This document shows, piece after piece, positions 1-10,455 of a stretch of 64,000 nt of DNA. The notes under the pieces are model-generated. The model was given only the letters and a program-made list of their open reading frames with translations. It made no database searches and was not told the DNA's origin. The stretch lies in NCBI GenBank assembly GCA_022494885.1, contig JAGVSM010003565.1, positions 365,363-429,362 of the forward strand, written 5' to 3'. The stretch's first letter is position 1. Each line of letters begins with the position of its first letter. This DNA comes from Micrasema longulum. Lineage: Eukaryota; Arthropoda; Insecta; Trichoptera; Brachycentridae. The position numbers and the translations under genes are program-made.

Positions 1-293
1 CTACGCAAACAGCGCACTAAATTTGGCGAACGCGCATTTGCGGCCGCAGGCCCTACGGCATGGAATGCTCTCACAGCAGAGTTCCGGAACTGTGAGAGTG
101 AATTGATGTTTCGGAAGAAACTTGAAACTAACTTGTTCTCTAAATCATTTGAATAAATTCATAGCACGTGGCGACCAAGTAAATTATTTTTCTTCAATTA
201 AAAAGTTGAAATTAAATTAATATCTTTATATAATCACTTTGTAAAGCGCCCTTGAGGTATTATATTACGAAAATGGCGCTGTATAAGTTATCC

Positions 294-326
<33 letters not shown>

Positions 327-330
327 GATA
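1..330 (+). mobile_element. LINE-A (CR1/L2-like) 3' end, truncated by window edge
   Basis: Bases 1-156 read through 51 codons to a TAA and give the end of a LINE reverse-transcriptase protein, with the motif RAFAAAGPTAWNAL followed by a basic tail. This 'GERAF..AGP..WN.L' ending is typical of CR1/L2-type LINEs. The following 170 bases are its 3' untranslated region, ending in GCGCCC...GGCGCT and an ATT microsatellite at about 295-327. Other copies lie at 2655-3062 and 7667-8280. Only the 3' end is in the window, so the state of the rest is unknown. Confidence 0.85.
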
Positions 331-697
331 AGGGAGGTCATACACTTGCTTCAATATTTTATTTTGAAGTCGTTGTAGTCTGTTATGTCATTTTGGTTTT
401 CTGTTTCCCATAGCTGTTGCATATAACATATTTTAGATTTGACATAGGCTTCATTTCAGAACAAAGTTTTAATTTTTGAAAAAAAAACTCGATAGTGTTG
501 CTATTTTGCTAATTGAATTATTGATGTGAGCTGTCCATGTCAATTGTCAGTCTTTTGTTAATCCTAAATATTAAACATGTTCCATTTCAATTAGTCGTTC
601 TTCGTTTATGTAAGCATCTATTTTGTATAATTTTTTTCTAGATTCAAAATTTATAGTTTTACATTTTTAAAAATTAAGTGTAAGTAAGTTTGTATTT
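331..697. other. AT-rich stretch, nothing recognised
   Basis: No coding signal, tRNA-like box or repeat arm could be recognised here between the LINE tail and the first foldback element. Confidence 0.5.
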
Positions 698-1018
698 CAA
701 CAGAGATGGAAAACGTTTTTCAGAAGGGAATATGGAAGTCTAGGCATTTACACGTCGAGGCATTGTTTTCTGGCGTTGCCTAGTAGGTGATTTGGTTCAG
801 CCGGATGAATCTCACCCACGTGAAGGTTTCAGCTCTTTTACTTCACAAAAGCCAATAGATGGAAAAGTTGAGGAAATGTGGATGTTCAAACATGGGCAGA
901 ATGGTGAATGTTAAACAGTGTGTAAAATGGCCACTTAAACCAGCCAATGACAGGTCATAAGCCCTGTGAATGCCTAGACTTCCATATTCCCTTCTCAAAA
1001 ACGTTTCCCTCTTTGTTG
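698..1018. mobile_element. MITE-A foldback element, complete copy
   Basis: The two ends are inverted copies of about 55 bp: CAACAGAGATGGAAAACG at the left and its reverse complement at the right. The arms continue into GAAGGGAATATGGAAG. The 321-bp body has no ORF of note and contains the family core CTTAAACCAGCCAATGAC. At least a dozen related pieces occur in the window, so this is the main dispersed repeat. The transposase class is unknown. Confidence 0.8.
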
Positions 1019-1109
1019 AAATAAATTAAAGTTTGTATTTGTCTATTTAGGTCATCGCTTATGTCTTTGCTAGTAAATGCGTCAGTTTGATTTTTGTAGA
1101 ATAGTCTTA

Positions 1110-1690
1110 TGGGTGAGGTTCATCCTGTTGAACCAATTCACCTTCTAGGCAACGCCTGAAAATAATTTCCAATTTTCATACCTCTTTTTATACCCGTTAG
1201 TTTAATCAAAAATGTTTTGACTGTGTTCAAATGTTTGTAGACATACGTTATTTATATCTAAATTTCGAAACTAGCTGAACTTCACAAACATGATAAAGGT
1301 TTTAGCTCTTTTACTCAAGCCCTCCCGAGGGGGTGAAATCCAGTCTTTTGTCTTAGAACATTTGGACATACTCAAATATTGTAATGAAAGCAACTGGTCC
1401 AAGAAGAAGTTTAAAAATAGAAAAATCGTTTTTAGGCGTTGCCTAGCACATGAAATTATTCAGTCAGATGAATCTCTTCACAACAATAAAGGTTTCAGCT
1501 CTTTAAATTCACTAAAATCAACAAATGGAACAATTGAAGAAATATGGATGTTCAAACGTAGGGAAAATGGTGAATGTTGCACAGTGTGTAAAGTGGCCAC
1601 TTAAACCAGCCAATGACAGGTCATAAGCCCTGTAAATGCCTTGACTTCCATATTCCCTTATTTAAGGTATTTTCCATCCCTGTTGTAATT
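1110..1690. mobile_element. MITE-A family copy, longer variant
   Basis: It contains the shared modules in order: a GGCAACGCCTGAAAA box near 1150, a GAGGGGGTGAAATCCAG box near 1326, the inner body, and a terminal arm ending TTCCATCCCTGTTG near 1670. A 104-codon open frame at 1290-1604 crosses non-coding modules shared with other copies and is judged to be chance. Confidence 0.7.
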
Positions 1691-1789
1691 TGTTAATAAA
1701 AATTAGTGGTTAAAATCAAAGTTGTTTTATTTATTTTATTATAAACGTATTTGTTTATAAATTACATTAAATCAAAACTATTACTCAAC

Positions 1790-2240
1790 GGGAAAAGGGA
1801 AAAATGAGGAAAACGGAAAGGAGGATAGATTAAGGAAGAGAAAGGAGACATTTCTTCAGATGTGATTAAAACAGAGATAATGTAGTAACATCTTTGATGG
1901 TGGATAGGAGATGATTCCAAAGCCGAGCCGCATGGACACTATATGAGTTAGAGAAGAAAGAGGAATTGTGGATGGGTATTAAGAAAGTGCCTTGAGAGTT
2001 AGAACCAAGAGGTAAATCATGAACTGATAAGCGTTGAAATTTTTCACGCAGGTATAAAGGAGCGTTAGGAGTATGAAGTACATTGAACAGAAGTGAGAGG
2101 GAGTGATAGTCTCTCCGCTGTCTAATTTTGAGCCATTTCAGTTGCCTACTATAATCAGAAATGTGGTTATATTTCCCAAGACCAAAAATGTACCTTATGC
2201 ATGTATTCTGAAGTCGTGTATTGTATTCTGAAGACATCCA
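1790..2240 (-). mobile_element. LINE-B 3' end (RT C-terminus)
   Basis: The minus strand encodes about 120 residues ending a non-LTR reverse transcriptase: LQNTCIRYIFGLGKY near the start, RQRRDYHSLSLLFN in the middle and VHAARLWNHL near the end. The same protein end appears at 9890-10455 and, badly decayed, at 44620-44870. The upstream coding region is missing, as expected for a 5'-truncated insertion. Confidence 0.8.
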
Positions 2241-2654
2241 TTAGTTTAATAATGATTGGAGTTTTGGCCAAACCCTTGTTTGTCCATTGCTTCAGAATGT
2301 GTCATGAACTACGTGATAAGTGCTGAGCACTTTACCTGATAACGGTATAATAAGGCTGCTGTAAATGTATGTAGTTGTGTTTACGTGTATAGTTACCTCG
2401 ATCACAAACACCTTGATAAAATTAATATCGTATATTGCAACACGTGTATGAGGCTGAATCACCACCGAAATAAAGATGATAAGTTTTCAATGTAGCATCA
2501 ATAATGATTAATGATGGTGCTGATTGCCAAATCTAATACTGGGAAGAAACCATTGTGATTATTATTTAAATTAAGTATTATAGGTGCTAAATAATGAATT
2601 TGGCTGCGGACCTGGCTTGGAAACGTGCTGCTGATACCGCAAAAGAGCCTTTAC
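2241..2654. other. Unassigned, nothing recognised
   Basis: I see no usable ORF or repeat arm. It could include older LINE-B sequence, but I cannot support that. Confidence 0.4.
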
Positions 2655-3062
2655 TTATATTATTATTATTATTATTATGGATAACTTATATAGCGCCATT
2701 TTCATAATTTAATACCTCAAGGGCGCTTTACATAGTGATTCTATACTTAAATAAATTTAATTGAAACTTTGAAATTTGTAATTTAATTGAAACAATTTAT
2801 TTTGTTGCCACATGCTACGGATTTAGTCAAATGATTTAGAGAACAAGTGGGTTTTAAGTTTTGCTGAAACATCACTTCACTTTCACAGCCTCGCTCATCT
2901 GCTGGGAGAGCATTCCATGCCATAGGGCCTGCGACCGCAAATGCGCGTTCACTAAATTTAGTGCGCTGTTTGCGTAGGGGTATAATAACTTTTCCTCTCG
3001 CCGTAGACGTAGCTGATCTAAGCGTGAGACGCCTGTCAGCTAGTTCATCTGGAATGCAAAGT
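2655..3062 (-). mobile_element. LINE-A 3' end, inverted copy
   Basis: Read on the minus strand this gives ELADRRLTLRSA, then FSERAFAVAGPMAWNALP, then a 3' region ending in GCGCCATTTTC and an ATT microsatellite (2655-2678 on the plus strand). It is the same family as 1-330 but in the opposite orientation, so the two form a widely spaced inverted pair. Confidence 0.85.
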
Positions 3063-3240
3063 TCCCCTCATTCTTCACACCTGCAGGCTCTCGGCACCCT
3101 GGAAGGCCGTCGATGACCGTCTTTTGGCGCAACTAAGGGACGCGGGATTGGCGTGGGTGGAGGCGAGAGTGCTGGTTGGCGGTAGGGTCTTCCGGAGGCG
3201 TCTGGTGATGTTCACATGCTCCACTTAGGAGAGGACGTAT
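3063..3240. other. GC-rich segment of unknown origin
   Basis: This roughly 180-bp block is far more GC-rich than its surroundings. The plus strand stays open for about 55 codons, including APWKAVDDRLLAQLRDAG. I do not recognise it. It may be a piece of a mobile element ORF. Confidence 0.4.
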
Positions 3241-3244
3241 AAAA

Positions 3245-3510
3245 AATGAGTATTTTTCTTCATTCTTTTTCCGCATCTAATGGTAAATAGGGCACTGCAT
3301 TCGAACACCAATCGCAGCGTATCTTGATCACATTTTGTTACATAAAGGAAATATGATCAGTCTTACGCTTCAGTTGTCAGACCAGGTATTATGAAATATT
3401 CCAGTAAAATTTATATAAATATTTCACATCAACCATGTCGGGTATCAAACCCGAGACCTCTTGCTTGGCAAGCAAAAGCGCTGACCACTACAACAGGAGG
3501 CCGTACGAAA
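3245..3510 (-). mobile_element. SINE1, tRNA-derived, near full length
   Basis: On the minus strand the head resembles a tRNA, with a GTGGTCAGCGC A-box region and a decayed GGGTTTGATACCC B box. The body then carries ACTGAAGCGTAAGACTGATC and the tail AGTGCCCTATTTACC. The same order is seen at 22525-22797, which has a perfect target duplication. The anticodon-arm region of better copies, TTGCCTACCACGCAAG, resembles tRNA-Gly. Confidence 0.85.
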
Positions 3511-3937
3511 AAATGAGTGATGTATTTAAATTCAATGGAAATAAAACTTGATTTTGATGTAAACGAAACAGTGAATAGAATCGACATTTTTTTTCAATTT
3601 AAATTTTACTGAAATAAAATTTTGGCTACGCAGAACAAAATTTTTTTTTTATTATTTCATGATGGTTTTTATTATAAACCACATACGTACATACAAATAA
3701 TGCAGTGTTATATTAAAATAGTTTAAAAAAATCTAAAAAACAGTTTTTATTTGTTTCTTGATTTTGTTTGTAACCATTAATGAAAGTACCTAGGTAGCTT
3801 TATTTATTTATATTACTAAATGTTTATATCAGAACGTGCCTTTTACTCCATGAGATCAAATCCTGGGCTGAGTTAGAATACAATATAGTAAAAAGTGAAA
3901 ACAAATATGTCATTCAAGAATACAAAAATAACAATTA
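3511..3937. other. AT-rich spacer, nothing recognised
   Basis: Simple A/T-rich DNA with poly-T and poly-A runs. No supportable feature. Confidence 0.5.
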
Positions 3938-4330
3938 TTACATAAATAGTTTGATCATCATCTGGACAACACGATTCTTCTTTTTGATCAGGTCCCCTTT
4001 ACTTTGGCGATCACTCAAGAGTAGGCATTCCGGCCCGGTGCCAACTGGAACAGCCTCAACTGCCCTCAACCCCCGCACTCCCATCCAGTCGCGGATGTTT
4101 CTCAGCCGGGCATCTTTCGCCTTCCAACTCCACGCTTTCCCTCGATTCCTCAATCATGATCAGCTGTAGAAGCGCATATTTGCTTCCGCGCATGATGTGG
4201 CCCAGATGTGCGAGTTTTCTATATTTTATTGAAAACAGTAGCTCTTTTTCGGCACAGGCTCGTCTCAGCACCTGCACGTTGGTCACTTAATCTGTCCACG
4301 GAATTCTCAGCATTCTCCGGTGCAGCCACA
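3938..4330 (-). mobile_element. RTE-like LINE relic (RT C-terminus)
   Basis: The minus strand carries, across a stop and a frame change, FEMWLHRRMLRIPWTD, then VQVLRRACAEKELLFSI, then RKLAHLGHIMRG, then in another frame RLRNIRDWMGVRGL. These blocks follow the order seen at the end of a widespread class of non-LTR reverse transcriptases. Stops and at least one frameshift make it a pseudogene. Confidence 0.75.
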
Positions 4331-4479
4331 TTTCGAAAGACTCTTTTTTATTAATTTTTTTATTTCAGATTTTTTATAAGTTTATATATTATAATATACG
4401 AAATTATGAATCTGGAACATAAACACACCCTTTTATTGTACCACAATTTAATATGTTTACTTTTTCAACAATGTTTAAT

Positions 4480-4650
4480 TATGTCCAAATGCTTGCAGAC
4501 TGGCTGAATTTCCTCCCTAGGGAGTTGTTCATATTCAAATTTATTTCAACAGAGAGGGAAAACATTTTTGAGGAGGAAAATGTTTTCCCTCTCTGTTGAA
4601 ATAAATTTAAATGTTTACTTTTTATTTAAAAACTTCGCTGGTCTATCTTT
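4480..4650. mobile_element. MITE-A fragment with an almost perfect palindrome
   Basis: Bases 4538-4570 and 4577-4608 are reverse complements built from the MITE-A terminus (CAACAGAGAGGGAAAACA). The whole inner body is missing. The left flank 4485-4535 also belongs to the family (TCCTCCCTAGGGAG box) and recurs at 41575-41640. Confidence 0.8.
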
Positions 4651-5399
4651 AAACCGTATCTTTTTTATGTTGTTATTTAATGTCGACTGTTTGTTTCTAA
4701 AATAAATAAATAAATAATCTATGATGACATTGGTATCTCAAAGTCAAGAAGTGTTTTTTTCTAGTGAATCCTTTTAATCAAATTTCTTACACACATTCTT
4801 TTGTCAAGTATATTGCGATCATTTATTTTTTCCCTCTGAACGTGATATCTGTTTTTTTTTAAGTAAATAATGGGTATATAATAAAACGAATGTGCATTCG
4901 TTTTTTTTGTATATTTTCTTATTGTACACATAAAATAAACAATTGTTGTAAGAGATAACACCGAGTAAAATTATTTAAATCGCCTCTTAATTTTGGCAGA
5001 TTACAGTAAGTCTAAATAAGTGTTCGCTCGGAGAAATTGTCATTGCGATAAAATAATGCAACTCTAGATGCACAATTATTTCATAAATTACGTATTTATT
5101 TATTTTTTCAACAAATATTCCGCGATAGATATGTCGTCATCGTTGAACTTTTTCTGAAAACGGAACATTTCGGCGTGCCGAAGCTGTGCTCGAGGATAGG
5201 GGGACACGCTACCTAAAAACGGAGCGGTCTCTTTCTAAACATTAAGAACAATTTTCAGTTATTCGTTATATTTTCAACTTGAATTTTTTTTTTCATTTTT
5301 TTAAAATATTTTTTTTACTAATATAATTATACATTTTTACAGTTAAAACGTTTCAATTTTTATATTTTGACTAAAACTAAAAACCCACCAAGCCACTTT
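4651..5399. other. AT-rich spacer, nothing recognised
   Basis: A TAAA microsatellite sits near 4700. Short open frames here look random. No feature is supported. Confidence 0.5.
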
Positions 5400-5960
5400 C
5401 TGGAGCTTGTTGGTGGAGATTTATATTTATACTAACTTATACAATATTCTCTACATTTATAAAAACAGTGAATTAACAGATATAATTAACAGCCGGATCA
5501 GAATAAACATGTTTACACAAATAATAATAATAATATATTTTTCTTTTTTTTTAAACATTAAAATATTTACACATAAGCTACTACTCACATATAAACTTTT
5601 GATCAAGTAGCCACTCTTTTATTTTGTTTTTATTACATTGTGTGTTAAATTCAAGTTCTGTCGGCAATAAATTGAAAATGCTAGGTACTAAATATTTGAG
5701 AGTTCTATTACCATACTTATTACATACTTTTGATACTACAAAACCATCATTAGAAGTGAAGCGTGTATTATGGTTATGTTTGACAGGAGTTTCCAAAGTA
5801 TTACTTTTAAATTGTTCTAAAATGATGCAAAGCCACAGTAATCCTCGAACAGGTAGAGCTTTAAGTACTTTGTACAGGAGAACATTATCACTTCTTTGTC
5901 TGTTAATCTATGCTGGTACAATTCTCTTAACTATAGAGTACTGTAGACCCTGGATCATTT
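5400..5960 (-). mobile_element. LINE-F 3' end
   Basis: The minus strand reads VLLYKVLKALPVRGLLWLC and, in the same frame, ETPVKHNHNTRFTSN and GNRTLKYLVPSIFNLLP, followed by a stop at 5581-5583. The 'HNTRF...R.L.Y..P.IFN.LP' ending is the usual C-terminus of Jockey-like LINEs. A frame change near 5900 separates it from earlier sequence. The 3' untranslated part runs down to about 5400 and includes an ATA repeat near 5520. Confidence 0.8.
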
Positions 5961-7084
5961 AGTAACTCTATGGCATTATGATTTCTTTTATCAACCACGT
6001 GTTAACCTTTTTAAGATATTCTATCATACACCTGTAATAGATACCCGTACGTTTTCCATATCGTATTTAATTAGATTAAAATTCATTGCATGGTTGACTG
6101 AATGATTAGAAGCTGATAGTGGCGTAGTATTTTGGAACCCCACTGATACGAAACAACCTTTCTGATACAGTTATCCTGAGATTTATCTTTCCTTTTGACC
6201 TTCCTCATATCCTAATCTGTAAGGATGCGATAAGGGCGCAGCATGTAGGATGTTCGGAATTCCAGGCCTGATTGCAAGTTGTGCAAGTTTTTCTTCACAT
6301 ATCTACTAGTTTATTGTCAACAATATCTAATGCAAATTGAGATACCAGTATCTGGTCGACAAACAGTGTTAACTGTTAAGATAAATTAAGATAATACTAC
6401 TCTTCTGATATACAAAACCCACTTCATAGTCTGTCTCCGAGTTATTTGGTGCTTCTTCAGATTTTTTCAATCGTTTCTGAAATGCACAGAATCGACCTGA
6501 TCAAAAACACTCAGACGCCTACGAAAAAGTGGTTCAAAAGATTATCTTACAGGAACTCATATTCGAGTGCAAAATGTGATAGAATAGTGTACCAGTGAAA
6601 AGAATTTGGTCAAATACAGAAAACTGTAGTTTCATGCATTAGCACGAAATTTCTAAACAAGTTTTCAAATTCTGACACATGGAATTTTAGCTTCTCGGTG
6701 AAATAATAGTGAATTTGTACGCAATGTGTTTGATCTCTAAAGTGTCTTATAATTGTGTGCACATCCGTTCCCAGTTCCTTTTCAAGAACATAGGAAGTGA
6801 ATCATATGAAGTAACTCATCAGGTTCTCAGATGCCACTCCTTAAAAATTGATGGTCTCATACTGAATTATTGATCTAATTTACGCACTCGAAGCTTTTGC
6901 AACGTTGCCAGGTTAATCTTATCTTTGATCCAATATCGTTGGGTGCTCGCTTATCTTTTTCATTTATCGTAATCTAAATGATAAAATAGGAAAAACAGTA
7001 CCTCTAACAAGTAGCTAGGATTAGAATACGTACTTACCTTTTATTTTTATTTTTGAGCACCAATTTGTAATGCCATTTTACATA
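5961..7084. other. Unassigned, nothing recognised
   Basis: About 1.1 kb with stops in all frames and no repeat I can pair with another copy. It may contain older upstream LINE-F sequence, but I could not support any coding match. Confidence 0.4.
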
Positions 7085-7384
7085 TTACGCCAGAGACGAA
7101 AAACATTTTTGATAAAAGAATAATGAAGTCCAAGCATTTACACAGCTTGTGACCTTGTTTATAGATTAACTTTACACAGTTCTTCAATCTTTTGACTTTT
7201 GCGAGAAGTTAGTGAAGAAATCACATCCCTCTTTTCCTCAATCCAAGATGCCATGGCTATCAGATCATAGGGATCTCGATCAGGCAGCTTTTCTAGGTTC
7301 TTCCTCTCTACTGAATTACGTATCAATGTTGATAACCCTACTGGGGGTGGAATTCAACATTTGTTGACAAACATTAGGGCATAC
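7085..7384. mobile_element. MITE-A family, diverged copy
   Basis: The left end (CAGAGACGAAAAACATTTTTG near 7088) and the right end (GGGGTGGAATTCAACATTTG near 7346) match family modules. The middle has diverged. Assignment rests on the two ends only. Confidence 0.5.
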
Positions 7385-8500
7385 TGAAAATATTTATGTT
7401 TAAACAGACTTTTATCTATCCATTTTTTCAAATTCTAAACAATAATTAATAATAAAATTAATGTGAACTCACTGGGGTTACCTGTGCCGAGGACACTTAA
7501 CAATATACTTTTTTACATTTTTGAAGTGCGAAAATATATAAAGAAGACTTAATAAACAGAGAAAAATAACAAAATGTTATGACGGTTAAAACACTACGTA
7601 TTTATGTTTATATTTCATTTCTGTATGCCTATATTACTTATATTATAAAAAAAAGCATAAACTTTACCTAATGAGGTGGGCCGTCTTTTAATGAACGCAT
7701 TTGTGATATCAAGAGTCGATTATTGCAATGAAATATATGCTGGCTTACCTAAATATAAAATGGAGCGATTGCAGTTCATTCTGAATGCATCTGCCAGGTT
7801 AATCTTTGGTGTATCAAAGTACGATCACATTACACCGTTGCTTCAAAGTCTTCACTAGCCCCTTTTTACAAAAAGGGTCGAGTACAAGCTGTGTTGGTTA
7901 ATTTACATGGCAATGCAAAGCACGGCTCCTCAATATTTTAAGGAACTCTGCGTTCCATACGAGCTGGCAGATAGGCGCCTCACTCTCCGCTCCGCCTCCT
8001 ATTCTGCTGTAGGGAAAGTGATTTAACCTCATTCACGCAACCAGGGTTCCAAATTAGGCGATAGGGCTTTTGCAATAGCCGGACGTTTGGCGTGGAATGC
8101 TCTACCTTCAGAAGCTCGAAATTGTGCAAAAGAATCCCCTTTCAGAAAAAAATGGTCTGTTAGTAAATAGTAATTAAGAGTTAGCCTGTAGATATTCCTT
8201 ATTTGATTTTTTAAAATTGAGTATAATGTACAGCGCCCTTGAAGTGATTACTCACGAAAACGGCGCTATAAAAAAAACGACGAAATTTATTATAATTTTT
8301 AAACGTTTGTGGATTAGGTGATTCAATATTGGTTTGGGCGAATGAGACAATCCATTTTACTTCTACCTACCTCCACTATCCATTTTTTATAGCCGTTTTG
8401 AACATTTTCTCGTTACTGATGATTTTAATTGAGGGTAGAAGCAGATTAATGATTTTAATTGCATAATACTCAAAATCCCTTAGTCCGAAAGAAGTATTAG
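7385..8500 (-). mobile_element. LINE-E 3' end, split by a LINE-A insertion
   Basis: The minus-strand protein end lies at about 8310-8500 (SFGLRDFEYYAIKIINLL, then a decayed relative of KKWIVEVG). The 3' region resumes at 7385-7666 with CACTGGGGTTACCTGTGCCGAG. The same 3' region is contiguous in the copy at 26225-26720, so the intervening 7667-8280 is a later insertion. Confidence 0.75.
7667..8280 (+). mobile_element. LINE-A 3' end nested in LINE-E
   Basis: The plus strand reads ISRVDYCNEIYAGLPKY, then LQFILNASARLIFG and YDHITPLLQSLHWLPF (across a stop), then ELADRRLTLRSA and GDRAFAIAGRLAWNALPS. This block order is the hallmark of L2/CR1-like reverse transcriptase ends. Stops near 7857 and 8025 disrupt it. 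The tail CAGCGCCCTTGAAG...GGCGCTATAAAA matches the other LINE-A copies. Confidence 0.85.
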
Positions 8501-8761
8501 TTTGTATTTGTTTAAGTTGTCTTTGTGCTCAGGATCTAGAGATTATCTTATTTGTATGTCTTCGTGTTTTGCTACCATTTAGGACAATGATGGGTACCTA
8601 ACCCCTTTAGCTGGGCGTGTCAAAATTCAGAAAAAACTAGCGTGACCCGTGTACCGAGTCGTCCGTGTCACATCAAGAAATATTAATTATTTTTGCACCT
8701 CTAGTAAATGAAAGGGTGATTGTTAAATATTTATTTAACAATATTAAAAAATGAAATTTAA

Positions 8762-9000
8762 ATTGGTTGCAACAAAAAGGAAAACATTTTTGAGAAGGGA
8801 ATATGGAATTCCAGGTATTTATATGGCTTATGACTTGTCATTAGCTGGTTTAAGTTGCCACTTTACACACCGTGTACCATAAACCATTCTGCCTCTGTAT
8901 GAACGTCTGCAAGCATTTGGACATACAAAAAATGTGATTATTTAAACCAGTGTCATTTTTGTAACTGTATGAGGAGGTTAGGCCCTACGGGGAATTCCAT
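8762..9000. mobile_element. MITE-A family half copy
   Basis: It begins with GAAAACATTTTTGAGAAGGG and continues with TTATGACTTGTCATTAGCTGG and ACTTTACACACCGTG. It then jumps to the CTGCAAGCATTTGGACAT box, which implies an internal deletion. Confidence 0.7.
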
Positions 9001-9889
9001 ATGGAAAATGTATTCTCACACGTGGAAAAAATTAGATCATTAAATGGTATGTACAAAGCTTTTTAAAAATGTATGAAATAATAATAAAACGATTTTTAAA
9101 AAAACGAACTACTTTGCATGACGTCACTAGTTTTTCGGAATCAACCAATGATAAGAAAGTTGTTACAGATTTCCGGTTTACGGTAAGTCAACTGACGAAT
9201 CGGCAGAACTTATCGAGAAGAAGCACATTTTTTTTCTTTTTGTATAAAAATGTAGCTGTCGGTTATCCGAATAATGAATAAGAAATAAGAAAGGGTAGAG
9301 AACCTGAGACGTAACACGTGAAATAATTTTAAAAATACAAAACTTCAGAGCGCTGATAATTTAAAATTTTAAAAATATGTTTTCGGGTTAGTTTAACTCT
9401 TGTGTGGCCGTGATGACACACTAGTATACTTACGATACAAGACTTAATATAATATATTTATGTCTCTCTTATTTTTAATACAAAAACGCGAAGAATACGA
9501 AGGAATTACTTCATGCTGAATGTTACCTTACAAATCGATAAAAATATTTATTAAAAATGGTACAATATTTAAACTCTTCTGTGACTACTCGTATAATGTG
9601 ACACGAGTCTACATTGGACACAATACTTGATATATCTCTCTTATTTATTTAAATAATTAAGTTGTACTTTTTGTGATCTACAAATGGACATTTTAACTTC
9701 GAATTTGGAAAGTAACATTTGCATGAATATGCTGGATTTTAATACAAAAAACATTTATCCTTGCCATGCGAAAAATAATGAAACGAATGAAAGTTATGCC
9801 AATACCACAATATATGTATTTATTTGACACTTTATATACATATACAATATACATATATACATGTAAGGGCGGGCATATTGCCTTAAGGC
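9001..9889. other. AT-rich spacer with TA-rich simple repeats
   Basis: An ATACAT-type simple repeat lies near 9835-9865. Open frames are short and of random composition. Nothing else is recognised. Confidence 0.5.
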
Positions 9890-10455
9890 AATTTCTTCCT
9901 ACCTACCCAAACCGTTCAGTTTGAGAAAATTATAAATACACGGACATATTGAATTTTACAATTTTTAACAAAAATTAAAAACAAAGATAAACCAAATAAA
10001 AATATGTAAAAAAATAACACTATACTACGAATTAAAAAAAATAACACTATACTATGAAGAGAGGAATGGGAATGAGAAGGAAAAGGAACATTTTAAATAT
10101 TTAGATAGTGACATTTCAATCTTGACTTAAATGTAAATAAATAAGGGGCGTCTCTAACATTACTGGGTAGATTATTCCACAATCGAGCGGCTACTACTGT
10201 GAAAGAGGAGGCAAGAAAACTAGAGCGATGACAGGGTATTAAAAGGGTTCTCTCGTTACTAGAACGAAGAGATACTCCATGTTGCGAAAGAGGTTGGATG
10301 AGCTCTCTCAGATAAACAAGCGAAGTGGGATTATTTAAAATATTGTGAAGAAGTGATAGAATGTGAATGTTTCTTCTATGCCGGATACTGAGACAGTGTA
10401 GTTTATTTATTTTATAAATAAATAAGTAGTTGTATGTATCTGTTTTATAGTACAA
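9890..10455 (-). mobile_element. LINE-B 3' end
   Basis: The minus strand encodes LSIRHRRNIHILSLLHN, then VVAARLWNNLPSNVRDA and a short basic tail, the same protein end as at 1790-2240. The coding end near 10093 is followed by an AT-rich 3' region. Confidence 0.8.

Noticed and set aside
1290..1604. 104-codon open frame
   Set aside because: It runs through MITE-A modules that are present elsewhere with stops, so it is not a gene.
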